Assembly: GCA_964580235.1 (NCBI GenBank)
Contig: CAZOJY010000068.1
Coordinates: 1 to 19,100, forward strand
DNA: 19,100 bases
Direction of reading: 5' to 3'
Origin: G020348385 sp964580235
GTDB lineage: Bacteria > Acidobacteriota > Aminicenantia > Aminicenantales > Aminicenantaceae
Positions 1 to 6,010 of the stretch are shown piece by piece; position 1 is the first letter of the stretch; every line of letters starts with the position of its first letter. The position numbers were made by a program, and so were the translations under genes. The notes below the pieces were generated by a model that saw nothing but the letters and a program-made list of their open reading frames with translations, was not told the DNA's origin and searched no databases.

Positions 1-81
1 CTAAAATATTCTTTTATTTCTCTAAAGAATTTTCTCAATATCGCCCTTTTTTACCGTCCGGACAAACGCATCTGCTTTGTT

Positions 82-122
82 GCAGCCTGTTGGCGGTGGA
101 CAGCCACAGCTTCACAGGCTGC
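82..122. other. GC-rich stem-loop
   Basis: GCAGCCTGT (82-90) and ACAGGCTGC (114-122) are perfect 9-base inverted arms. Inside the 23-base loop, GTGG (96-99) and CCAC (104-107) can form a second short stem closed by ACAG. It stands out in an otherwise AT-rich leader. There is no T-run on either side, so it is not a standard intrinsic terminator. Its function is unknown. Confidence 0.5.
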
Positions 123-139
123 CCCGCGCATATCCATTT

Positions 140-157
140 GTGAATAATCCAGGCTAA
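140..157 (+). repeat. Dispersed motif copy 1 (reads GTG AAT AAT CCA GGC TAA)
   Basis: This is one of three intergenic copies of [A/G]TGAATAAT[T/C]CAGG[C/T]TA[A/G] (others at 2915-2932 and, on the minus strand, 5975-5992). This copy breaks the TGAAT-A-ATTCA palindrome with a C, but it keeps an open reading VNNPG-stop. It shares the following ATT with copy 3 and a CGCGCAT stretch shortly upstream (125-131). The next gene, the transporter, starts about 200 bases downstream. Confidence 0.55.
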
Positions 158-197
158 TTACACAGTTTATTTAGCATAAAATTAACTTTCACGCAAA

Positions 198-223
198 TGA
201 TATTTCTTACCAGGGAAATATCA
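198..223. promoter_or_regulatory. Operator-like dyad TGATATTTC-N8-GAAATATCA
   Basis: This is a perfect 9+9 inverted repeat with an 8-base spacer. It lies about 70 bases upstream of the predicted -35 box of the transporter gene. Its size and symmetry fit a dimeric repressor or activator site. A hairpin is possible but would be AT-rich and weak. No regulator gene is in the window, so the factor is unknown. Confidence 0.4.
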
Positions 224-293
224 CCTCACCGGATGTTTTAGTCGTTATTGGAAACGTTAAGTCTCAATCAAAAGCATAAGATTCATTTTTCGC

Positions 294-322
294 TTGATTT
301 TTATCAACACAAAATATATATT
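294..322 (+). promoter_or_regulatory. Sigma-70-like promoter for the OPT transporter gene
   Basis: TTGATT (294-299) is followed by a 17-base spacer and TATATT (317-322). Transcription would begin near 330, giving a leader of about 30 bases that contains the Shine-Dalgarno site at 347-353. This placement supports the start codon at 359 over the in-frame ATG at 248, which lies upstream of the promoter. Confidence 0.5.
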
Positions 323-346
323 CAAGAAAATTTTTCATCTCTAAAG

Positions 347-353
347 AAGGAGG
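347..353 (+). promoter_or_regulatory. Shine-Dalgarno AAGGAGG fixing the transporter start
   Basis: The AAGGAGG lies 5 bases before the ATG at 359. No comparable site precedes the in-frame ATG at 248, so translation should begin at 359. Confidence 0.8.
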
Positions 354-358
354 TAGGC

Positions 359-2401
359 ATGAGCGACCAAGCCTTCAAACCTTATGTCCCAGCAGAACAG
401 TCCATGAAAGAAATCTCCTTCAAAGCTATTCTGCTGGGGATCATAATGGCTGTCATTCTGGGCGCAGCCAACGCATATCTTGGACTTCTTGTTGGAATGA
501 CCGTTGCGGCAACTTTCCCGGCTGCCGTGATAACTATGGCGGTTCTTAAAATATTCAAAGGGACCATCCTAGAAGAAAACTTCGCCCGTACGACCGGTGC
601 GGTCGGAGAAGCCTTGGCCGCAGGAGCCATTTTCACCATCCCGGCCTTTTTGATGACCGGAGTTTGGGAAAAATTTGACCTTGTTAAATCTTCCCTCCTG
701 ATGTTGATCGGCGGCATATTGGGAGTGCTATTCATCATCCTCGTCAGACGAACCCTCGTCGAAGACGCAGAGCTTCCCTTCCCTGAAAGTGTTGCTTGTG
801 CCGAAATGGTCAAAGCCGGACAGAAAGGCGGGTCAAACGCTGCGTATATGTTCTGGGCTATGGGATTGGGAGGACTGATCGAGTTTTTTACCAGCAACAA
901 CGGCATCCGTTTGATCAAGCCCTATATTAACAGTGTTTTTAACATTCCTGGGCTATCCAGAATTAGGTATCTCAACGAAGACAACGCACAGATTTTCCCG
1001 CCTGAAGGGACTCCCCCCGATCAAATTGCCCAAATAAAAGGCCGAATATTTGTCGAATCCCCTGCAGCAAATGCCGCTATGACTGGAGTGGGCTACATTA
1101 TCGGTCCAAAGCTGGCAGCTCTGACATTTTCTGGTGGGGTACTTGGCTGGCTCTTCTTGATGCCTTTCATGCTGTTTATTTATGGAGATAACTTGGGAGA
1201 TGTCGTGGCCCAGGTAACAGCACTCAATCCCGGATGGAATTGGACTGATATGGCCTCATCTGCCTACAATTCCTTGATCAAACCCATCGCTGTAGGGGCC
1301 ATGCTTGTCGGGGCGTTTTTCACGCTGTTCAGGATGAGAAAAAGTTTGATCGCTGGAATAGGCCGCTCGATTACCGATGTCAAAAAGGCCCGAGGCGGAA
1401 GCGATGTAGAGACAATCCGAACAGATAAAGATCTCCCCTTTCCGACAATCGTCATTTCTATTTTGGCTCTGATAATCCCGATGGTCGTTTTGTATCAAAT
1501 CTTTACGCACAATATCGGATCTGCTTTGGTTTCAGCCGTTGTTATGGTCATCATGGGCTTGTTATTTGCCGCAGTTGCTGGATATCTCGTCGGCATCATT
1601 GGCTCCTCATCCAACCCTATATCTGGCCTAACATTGACAACTCTTCTGATCGCAGCTTTGATGATGGTGCTGATGGGCCAGAGAGGAAACGAAGGAATAG
1701 CTGCTGTCTTGGGTGTTGCAGCTGTTGTTTGTTGTGTGGCTGGCGTGGCAGGAGATATGATACAAGACTGGAAAGTTGGTCATATCCTCGGCGGCACACC
1801 ATGGCGCATGCAAATAGGAGGGATCATAGGTGTGGTGGCTGCCGCTTTAACGCTCACATTTTCTTTGCAGCTCTTGCACAACACGATGGGAATCGGCAGC
1901 AATGACTTGCCTGCTCCGCAAGCCGGGCTGATGGCAACCATGGCCAAAGGAATCGTTGGAGGAGAAATGGCATGGCCGCTGGTGATCGCTGGGATGCTGC
2001 TTGCAATTGTCCTTATTCTCATCGGATCACCTTCACCCATGCTCATTGCAGTGGGCATGTATCTCCCTTTCCGAGCAACAGCCTGCATTTTTTTCGGTGG
2101 TGTTATAAAGTATTACCTGGACAGGAGGGTAGGTAAGAAAAATCCTACAGGTAAAGGGAAAGAGATCGTGGAAAACATTGGTCTATTGATTGCTTCCGGA
2201 TTGATCGCTGGACAGGCCCTGTTGGGAATCATAACAGCCGCTATCAAGGGATTGAATGTTAATATGCCGGAATCCTTGGATAACCCTTGGCTTGGGTTGG
2301 TTATTTTCTTTGTCCTCGGTTTCATCCTGATTTATTTCCCTTATAAAAAATTCGTATTATCAGGGGAATACGGACAGGAAAGTGAAAAAACAGAAGGTTG
2401 A
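359..2401 (+). CDS. OPT-family oligopeptide/metal-chelate transporter
   Basis: This is a 680-residue polytopic inner-membrane protein of the OPT family (proton-coupled import of small peptides or metal chelates; the YSL group moves iron-siderophore complexes). Many hydrophobic helices are evident. Family-type stretches include GAANAYLGLLVGMT near residue 38, the RTTGAVGEALAAG segment, ELPFPESVACAEM, and GDMIQDWKVGHILGG in the C-terminal half, which matches the conserved D-x-x-Q-D-x-K-x-G element of the family. The length is normal for bacterial members. The start at 359 has a strong Shine-Dalgarno and sits just behind a good promoter; an upstream in-frame ATG (248) is rejected. Its last 20 bases overlap the next gene, a PqqD-like protein, so the two are probably translated together. 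The substrate cannot be told from the sequence. Confidence 0.93.
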   Translation: MSDQAFKPYVPAEQSMKEISFKAILLGIIMAVILGAANAYLGLLVGMTVAATFPAAVITMAVLKIFKGTILEENFARTTGAVGEALAAGAIFTIPAFLMTGVWEKFDLVKSSLLMLIGGILGVLFIILVRRTLVEDAELPFPESVACAEMVKAGQKGGSNAAYMFWAMGLGGLIEFFTSNNGIRLIKPYINSVFNIPGLSRIRYLNEDNAQIFPPEGTPPDQIAQIKGRIFVESPAANAAMTGVGYIIGPKLAALTFSGGVLGWLFLMPFMLFIYGDNLGDVVAQVTALNPGWNWTDMASSAYNSLIKPIAVGAMLVGAFFTLFRMRKSLIAGIGRSITDVKKARGGSDVETIRTDKDLPFPTIVISILALIIPMVVLYQIFTHNIGSALVSAVVMVIMGLLFAAVAGYLVGIIGSSSNPISGLTLTTLLIAALMMVLMGQRGNEGIAAVLGVAAVVCCVAGVAGDMIQDWKVGHILGGTPWRMQIGGIIGVVAAALTLTFSLQLLHNTMGIGSNDLPAPQAGLMATMAKGIVGGEMAWPLVIAGMLLAIVLILIGSPSPMLIAVGMYLPFRATACIFFGGVIKYYLDRRVGKKNPTGKGKEIVENIGLLIASGLIAGQALLGIITAAIKGLNVNMPESLDNPWLGLVIFFVLGFILIYFPYKKFVLSGEYGQESEKTEG

Positions 2402-2738
2402 GCCTCCGGTAGTCAATCTTCTCGAGCTTATTCCTGCCCAGCGCATACTGTCAGAAAAAACAAAAAACGGGCTATATGTTCTTCTCAAGCCAAAATACCG
2501 TCATCCTTTATTGGCCAAACATATCCTGCCACGTCTAAAAAGTCCGCATTACAAGATCAAACTGGACGATATCGGTTCCTTTATTTGGGGCCTTTGTGAC
2601 GGGCAAAAAACCGTCATGGATATCGGCTGTCAGCTGAAAGAAAAATTCGGAGAAAAGGTTGAACCTCTATACGAACGTCTTGGGGCTTTTTTCCAGAATC
2701 TAGAAAAAAATAAATTCATCACTTTTAAAAATATCTAA
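2382..2738 (+). CDS. PqqD-like (RRE-fold) small protein
   Basis: This is a 118-residue protein with a GTG start inside the end of the transporter gene (20-base overlap). Residues about 60-115 follow the PqqD pattern: a Leu-Asp-x-x-Gly-x-x-Ile-Trp start (LDDIGSFIW), then DGQKTVMDI and a helical region ending NKFITF. PqqD proteins bind precursor peptides for radical SAM or other RiPP enzymes, but stand-alone PqqD-like proteins also occur in other settings. The first 55 residues are basic and not recognised. No radical SAM enzyme or precursor peptide gene is visible nearby. The overlap with the transporter suggests a joint role, perhaps as a cytoplasmic accessory or peptide-binding partner. That role is inference. 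Confidence 0.8.
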   Translation: MKKQKVEPPVVNLLELIPAQRILSEKTKNGLYVLLKPKYRHPLLAKHILPRLKSPHYKIKLDDIGSFIWGLCDGQKTVMDIGCQLKEKFGEKVEPLYERLGAFFQNLEKNKFITFKNI

Positions 2739-2783
2739 AAGAAATATTTACGGAGATTCTTCCTTTTTTGCACTTTACGGAAT

Positions 2784-2815
2784 AAGAAATTTCTTCTAGA
2801 ATAATATTTTATTCT
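2784..2815. other. Two adjacent AT-rich palindromes
   Basis: AAGAAATTTCTT (2784-2795) is a perfect 12-base palindrome. AGAATAA-TATT-TTATTCT (2798-2815) is a 7+7 dyad next to it. They lie between the PqqD-like gene and def. They could be a weak terminator or a protein site. There is no GC stem and no clear T-run, so I make no stronger call. Confidence 0.3.
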
Positions 2816-2914
2816 GATTTAATATCATTGAGAATAAAAAGTGTCAATAAATGGATATGCATAAATTCGAAAGAATGATATTATTATAAATAAGAGATGG
2901 CAGCGGCAGTTTTT

Positions 2915-2932
2915 ATGAATAATTCAGGTTAG
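2915..2932 (+). repeat. Dispersed motif copy 2 (reads ATG AAT AAT TCA GGT TAG)
   Basis: This is the second intergenic copy of the 18-base motif, here just before def. It contains the perfect TGAAT-A-ATTCA palindrome. Read in frame it gives MNNSG-stop, and the stop lies 4 bases before the def ATG at 2937. An in-frame ATG at 2897 extends it to an 11-codon micro-ORF, MAAAVFMNNSG. The CAGG within the motif is also the only Shine-Dalgarno-like run in front of def. Confidence 0.55.
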
Positions 2933-2936
2933 AAAC

Positions 2937-3467
2937 ATGGAAGAACAAGAGGAGTCCATCCTGGAAATTGTCACTATCGGCAATCCTGTTCTGAACCGGA
3001 AAGCTGACAGAATAACAAATGTCGGCCAACCCATTCGTGACCTTGCGCGCCGGATGATCAAAACCATGCATTCCGCTCCAGGAGTAGGTCTCGCAGCTCC
3101 TCAGGTAAACCAGAGTATCCAACTGATCACTGTCGATATTTCGGTAGGAGAAAACAACACGGATTTGATCGTTCTTGCAAATCCTGAAATCCTGCACAAA
3201 GAGGGGGAAACGGTCTTTGAAGAAGGGTGCCTTTCTGTGCCTGGGATAAACGAAAAAATCACAAGACCCTATCGCGTGGTCATAAAAGGAATCGATCTCG
3301 ATGGCAAGCAAAAAATAATCGAGGCCGAAGATCTTCTGGCCAGAGTTTTTTGTCATGAGATCGACCATGTCAACGGGAAGCTATTTATCGACCATCTCTC
3401 CCCTTTGAAGAAAAGCCTTATCCGCAAAAAACTGCAAAAACAGCAGGGTAAAGATATTCGCGAATGA
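2937..3467 (+). CDS. def: Peptide deformylase
   Basis: This enzyme removes the N-formyl group from nascent proteins at the ribosome. All three family motifs are present: GVGLAAPQV (residues 49-57), EEGCLSVP with metal ligand Cys98, and CHEIDHVNG with metal ligands His140 and His144 and catalytic Glu141. The length (176 aa) is typical. The ILEIVTIGNPVLN stretch from residue 8 is the usual family N-terminus, so the first seven acidic residues are a small non-conserved addition. The stop overlaps the start of fmt by ATGA, the standard def-fmt arrangement. The ribosome site is weak and falls inside motif copy 2, whose micro-ORF ends 4 bases upstream. Confidence 0.96.
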   Translation: MEEQEESILEIVTIGNPVLNRKADRITNVGQPIRDLARRMIKTMHSAPGVGLAAPQVNQSIQLITVDISVGENNTDLIVLANPEILHKEGETVFEEGCLSVPGINEKITRPYRVVIKGIDLDGKQKIIEAEDLLARVFCHEIDHVNGKLFIDHLSPLKKSLIRKKLQKQQGKDIRE

Positions 3468-4396
3468 AGATCGTATTCTTTGGGAGTTCTGACTCTGCCG
3501 TCTATTCTCTCGAGAAAATTCTTGAGAAAAAACATCATGTAGAGCTTATTGTCACCCAACCAGATAAGCCTTCAGGAAGAGGAAAAAAATTGACCGCTTC
3601 CCCTGTCAAACACTTTGCCCAAGCACTCAACATTCCGGTATATCAACCGGCAAAAATCAGAAACGACCCCGCTGCATTGAAAAAATTTAAAGGAATCGAT
3701 CCCGACATAAATGTGGTCGTGGCCTACGGACAGATTATTCCCGCTTCCCTCATCTACCTTCCAAAATATAATTCCATAAACTTGCATTTTTCCCTGTTAC
3801 CGAAATACCGCGGAGCATCACCCGTACAATGGAGCATTCTGAATGGAGAGAAAAGCACAGGAGTGACCATTTTCGAATTGAATGAAAAAATGGACTCGGG
3901 AGACCTCCTCGCACAGCAAGAATTAGAAATTCTCCCGGGGGAATATGCGTATGAATTGGAGATTCGGCTGGCGGCTATCGGCGCAGAGCTTTTGTGCAAG
4001 ACAATCGAACACATCGATTCCATCCCACACAGCAAACAAGACCACTCTCAAGCCACGTTTGCTCCTATGCTAAAAAAGGAAGATGGAAGAATCGAGTGGA
4101 CAAAAAATGCCGTCGAAATTGACAGAAAAATCAAAGCTTTTACACCATGGCCTTCCGCTTATGCTTTCCTTGATCAAAAAAGAATAAAAATGACAAGAGG
4201 AAAAGCATATAGCGACAAATCACATGGCTTTAGCCCAGGAGAAATACTCGGGGTGGACAAAACCGGAATCCAGGTAAGCTGCGGCCAAAACAGCATCTAT
4301 CTGATCGAAGAACTCCAGCCAGAAGGGAAAAAAACCATGAACGCTTATGCATTTTCTCTGGGCACAGACATCAAACCAGGCAATGAATTCTATTAA
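3464..4396 (+). CDS. fmt: Methionyl-tRNA formyltransferase
   Basis: The enzyme transfers a formyl group from 10-formyl-tetrahydrofolate to Met-tRNA(fMet) for translation initiation. The 310 residues match the family length. The catalytic region is intact: Asn106 and His108 in NLHFS, followed by SLLPKYRGASPVQW, and Asp144 in MDSGD, equivalent to the Asn-His-Asp triad of the E. coli enzyme. The C-terminal tRNA-binding domain begins after KKEDGRIEW (about residue 205). The ATG overlaps the def stop by ATGA, so translation is coupled. It is convergent with the M23 peptidase gene downstream. Confidence 0.96.
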   Translation: MKIVFFGSSDSAVYSLEKILEKKHHVELIVTQPDKPSGRGKKLTASPVKHFAQALNIPVYQPAKIRNDPAALKKFKGIDPDINVVVAYGQIIPASLIYLPKYNSINLHFSLLPKYRGASPVQWSILNGEKSTGVTIFELNEKMDSGDLLAQQELEILPGEYAYELEIRLAAIGAELLCKTIEHIDSIPHSKQDHSQATFAPMLKKEDGRIEWTKNAVEIDRKIKAFTPWPSAYAFLDQKRIKMTRGKAYSDKSHGFSPGEILGVDKTGIQVSCGQNSIYLIEELQPEGKKTMNAYAFSLGTDIKPGNEFY

Positions 4397-4476
4397 CCTG
4401 AAATATTTTCAAGGCAATCTGGCTGGGTTTGGTTGAGTCGCCATCATCGTTGCCTGCTAATCCAAAATCGCAGATC

Positions 4477-4514
4477 CCCTCATTTCCCTGCCTTGATGTG
4501 AGGGTGGAGTTTTT
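4477..4514 (+). terminator. Possible terminator between fmt and the M23 gene
   Basis: CCCTCA (4477-4482) and TGAGGG (4499-4504) form a 6-base stem with a 16-base loop. A TTTTT run follows at 4510-4514 after five intervening bases. The stem is short and the T-run is offset, so this is a weak candidate for ending def-fmt transcription in the convergent gap. Confidence 0.3.
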
Positions 4515-4568
4515 GAAAGGTGAAAACAGCAGGAAAGCTGCAGACGTATTGATAAAAAGGAGCAGAAT

Positions 4569-5462
4569 TTATTCTTCTAAGAGATAATTATAGGGATTTT
4601 TTTCCTTGCCGTTGAGTTGGACCTCGTAGTGCACATGAGGGCCTCTCGCCTTTCCTGTACTCCCGACTAAACCGATGGTCTCCCCTCTTTTTATCTGCTG
4701 GCCAGCTTTAACCAGGAATTTGCTCATATGGCAGTAGATCGTGACATAGCCGAACATATGTTTGATTTTAATGGTTTTTCCGCCGATCTTATCTGTAAAA
4801 GCCTGGATCACAGTCCCATCCGCCGTGGCATACACTGGATTTCCATAAGAAGTTGCAATATCAATTCCATGATGAAAAGCCCTTTTACCTGTAAAGGGAT
4901 CATCTCTCCATCCATAAGGTGAACTCATATATCCCTTTGTCGGCCAAATCGTTGGAGTGGAGGCAAGCTTTAGGACCTGATCCTCGAAAAAGATAGTCAA
5001 TGTATCCAGATTTTTTGCGATGCGATCCGCTTTCTGACTGATGTTATTTAGATTCTCTAGATCCAAAGTCTGGGGTGGACTCGTCTCCCCCAATACTTGG
5101 CTATCACCAAGCCCGCCGATTCCTGGTTCTCCTTCTAATAATTCATCCGACTTGAGACCAGCCATGACATTGAGTTTTTTCGCATAATTTTCGTAATGAT
5201 CGATTGTGGTCTGCAGTTTATCCATTGTTTGCTGATACTGGGAAATAGCTGTTTTTTGTTGGACGTTTTCATCCCAGAGGGCTTTGTATTTCTGCCGTGT
5301 CACATCCATCGTAAAATAGTCGATCAAAAATACAGCCAACATCAGGAACACAAACAAACCAATCCCTGTAGCCATTTTTACAGTTTTTTCGGATAGACTA
5401 ACGTTTCTTGTTTTGGCCTTATTGTGCGGGACAATAATGATGGATACGTATTTTTTGGCCAT
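4569..5462 (-). CDS. Membrane-anchored M23 (LytM-type) peptidoglycan endopeptidase
   Basis: This is a 297-residue protein. A basic cytoplasmic N-terminus is followed by one membrane helix (about residues 32-50), a helical probably coiled-coil region (55-100), a linker, and a C-terminal M23 domain (about 175-290). The zinc site is complete: His197-x3-Asp201 and His276-x-His278 in GPHVHYE, with the additional active-site His245 in YCHM. It should cut peptidoglycan cross-links in the periplasm. The IIIVPHNKAK start is typical of anchored M23 proteins in several phyla, which supports this ATG although no Shine-Dalgarno is visible. A promoter with a perfect TTGACA lies just upstream and would give a leader of fewer than ten bases. 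It is transcribed separately from the mutase genes or as their last member. Confidence 0.92.
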   Translation of the reverse strand: MAKKYVSIIIVPHNKAKTRNVSLSEKTVKMATGIGLFVFLMLAVFLIDYFTMDVTRQKYKALWDENVQQKTAISQYQQTMDKLQTTIDHYENYAKKLNVMAGLKSDELLEGEPGIGGLGDSQVLGETSPPQTLDLENLNNISQKADRIAKNLDTLTIFFEDQVLKLASTPTIWPTKGYMSSPYGWRDDPFTGKRAFHHGIDIATSYGNPVYATADGTVIQAFTDKIGGKTIKIKHMFGYVTIYCHMSKFLVKAGQQIKRGETIGLVGSTGKARGPHVHYEVQLNGKEKNPYNYLLEE

Positions 5463-5476
5463 GGATGTTTACATTG

Positions 5477-5504
5477 AATATCATAAATGAAAAATCGTTG
5501 TCAA
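5477..5504 (-). promoter_or_regulatory. Promoter for the M23 peptidase gene
   Basis: On the minus strand, TTGACA (5504-5499) is followed by a 16-base spacer and GATATT (5482-5477). The start site would be near 5470, only about 8 bases before the ATG at 5462. The transcript would then be nearly leaderless, which fits the absence of a Shine-Dalgarno site. Confidence 0.4.
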
Positions 5505-5522
5505 GGAATTTTGTTCTTTTCT

Positions 5523-5924
5523 TTATCCGCTCGAAACGTTTTCCTGGATCCACTGGACAATATTCTGCATCGAGGATCCGGGCAGAAACACTTCCTCTAT
5601 TCCGATTTTTTTTAAGTCCGGAATATCCTTCTCTGGAATAATTCCCCCTGCGATAACATGAATATCATCGATCCCTTTTTGATCCAGAAGGCGCATAACT
5701 TGAGGGAAAAGCACATTATGAGCACCAGAAAGGATACTCAGTCCGATGACATGGACATCTTCCTGAATAGCAGCGTTCACAATTTCTTCGGGAGTCCGAC
5801 GGAGGCCTGAGTAAATAACCTCAAATCCTGCATCCCGCAATGCTCTGCTTATGACTTTTGCTCCTCTATCATGACCATCTAATCCCGGTTTGGCCACCAA
5901 AATCCGTATTTTCTTTTTTGTCAT
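5523..5924 (-). CDS. Acyl-CoA mutase B12-binding subunit (methylmalonyl- or isobutyryl-CoA mutase small subunit)
   Basis: This is the cobalamin-binding half of a split radical B12 mutase. The 133 residues form one Rossmann-like B12 domain with the DxHxxG motif at residues 16-21 (DGHDRG; His18 is the lower cobalt ligand), Ser63-x-Leu65, and the Gly-Gly pair 93-94. The ATG at 5924 is chosen because GGAGG (5930-5934) lies 5 bases before it; an in-frame TTG at 5936 would put the Shine-Dalgarno inside the gene. The length fits stand-alone small subunits such as IcmB and archaeal mutase small subunits. It is 86 bases downstream of the catalytic subunit, and that gap contains motif copy 3 and two micro-ORFs. 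The TGA of the second micro-ORF overlaps this ATG. Confidence 0.93.
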   Translation of the reverse strand: MTKKKIRILVAKPGLDGHDRGAKVISRALRDAGFEVIYSGLRRTPEEIVNAAIQEDVHVIGLSILSGAHNVLFPQVMRLLDQKGIDDIHVIAGGIIPEKDIPDLKKIGIEEVFLPGSSMQNIVQWIQENVSSG

Positions 5925-5971
5925 CCCTGCCTCCAAAGACGGAAATCCCTGCTCGCGGCTTTAACGTTCAT
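5921..5971 (-). other. Candidate 16-codon micro-ORF overlapping the B12 subunit start
   Basis: The reading from ATG 5971 is MNVKAASRDFRLWRQG followed by TGA. That TGA overlaps the ATG of the B12-binding subunit in an ATGA arrangement. The motif's CAGG lies 7 bases before its ATG and could act as a ribosome site. It may be a coupling leader or chance. No homology is claimed. Confidence 0.3.
5930..5934 (-). promoter_or_regulatory. Shine-Dalgarno GGAGG fixing the B12 subunit start
   Basis: The GGAGG is 5 bases upstream of the ATG at 5924 on the minus strand. It lies inside the last codons of the preceding 16-codon micro-ORF, the usual position for translational coupling. Confidence 0.7.
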
Positions 5972-5974
5972 CAA

Positions 5975-5992
5975 TTAGCCTGAATTATTCAT
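5975..5992 (-). repeat. Dispersed motif copy 3 (reads ATG AAT AAT TCA GGC TAA)
   Basis: This is the third copy of the 18-base motif, oriented with the mutase genes. An in-frame ATG at 6007 gives a 10-codon micro-ORF, MKSSRMNNSG, that starts 3 bases after the catalytic-subunit stop. The motif lies inside inverted arms GCTCGCG (5951-5957) and CGCGAGC (5994-6000), so it would sit in the loop of a possible 7-base stem in the mRNA. Confidence 0.55.
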
Positions 5993-6010
5993 GCGCGAGC
6001 TTTTCATCCA

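Larger units (their letters stand above)
1..358. other. Gene-free leader upstream of the OPT transporter
   Basis: No convincing gene is visible here. It holds a GC-rich stem-loop (82-122), one copy of a dispersed motif (140-157), an operator-like dyad (198-223), a promoter (294-322) and the Shine-Dalgarno site (347-353) of the transporter. Several frames stay open for 100-150 bases at the left edge, but none has a start with a ribosome site or a recognisable product. An upstream in-frame ATG at 248 would extend the transporter by 37 residues. I reject it because it lacks a ribosome site and the extension overlaps the promoter. Confidence 0.6.

Noticed and set aside
51..137. Minus-strand 28-codon ORF (ATG at 137) and a Cys-rich reading SCGCPPPTGCNKADAFV in another minus frame
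   Set aside because: The first has no ribosome site or recognisable product. The second has no start codon and follows a TGA; selenocysteine was considered, but there is no start upstream either. The stem-loop at 82-122 explains the composition.
248..358. N-terminal extension of the transporter from ATG 248
   Set aside because: It lacks a Shine-Dalgarno and would be upstream of the promoter at 294-322. ATG 359 has AAGGAGG and begins the conserved protein.
4394..4411. Degenerate fourth motif copy on the minus strand (AAT ATT TCA GGT TAA)
   Set aside because: It matches copy 2 over 14 bases with one mismatch, but it lacks the ATG/GTG and overlaps the fmt stop codon. Too weak to count as a copy.
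4402..4588. Open plus-strand frame of about 62 codons after fmt
   Set aside because: It has no ATG, no ribosome site and no recognisable product, and it runs into the 3' end of the M23 gene.
2897..5992. Motif copies as CRISPR repeats or insertion-sequence ends
   Set aside because: Copies are kilobases apart, in both orientations relative to the plus strand, with no regular spacers, transposase or target duplications.
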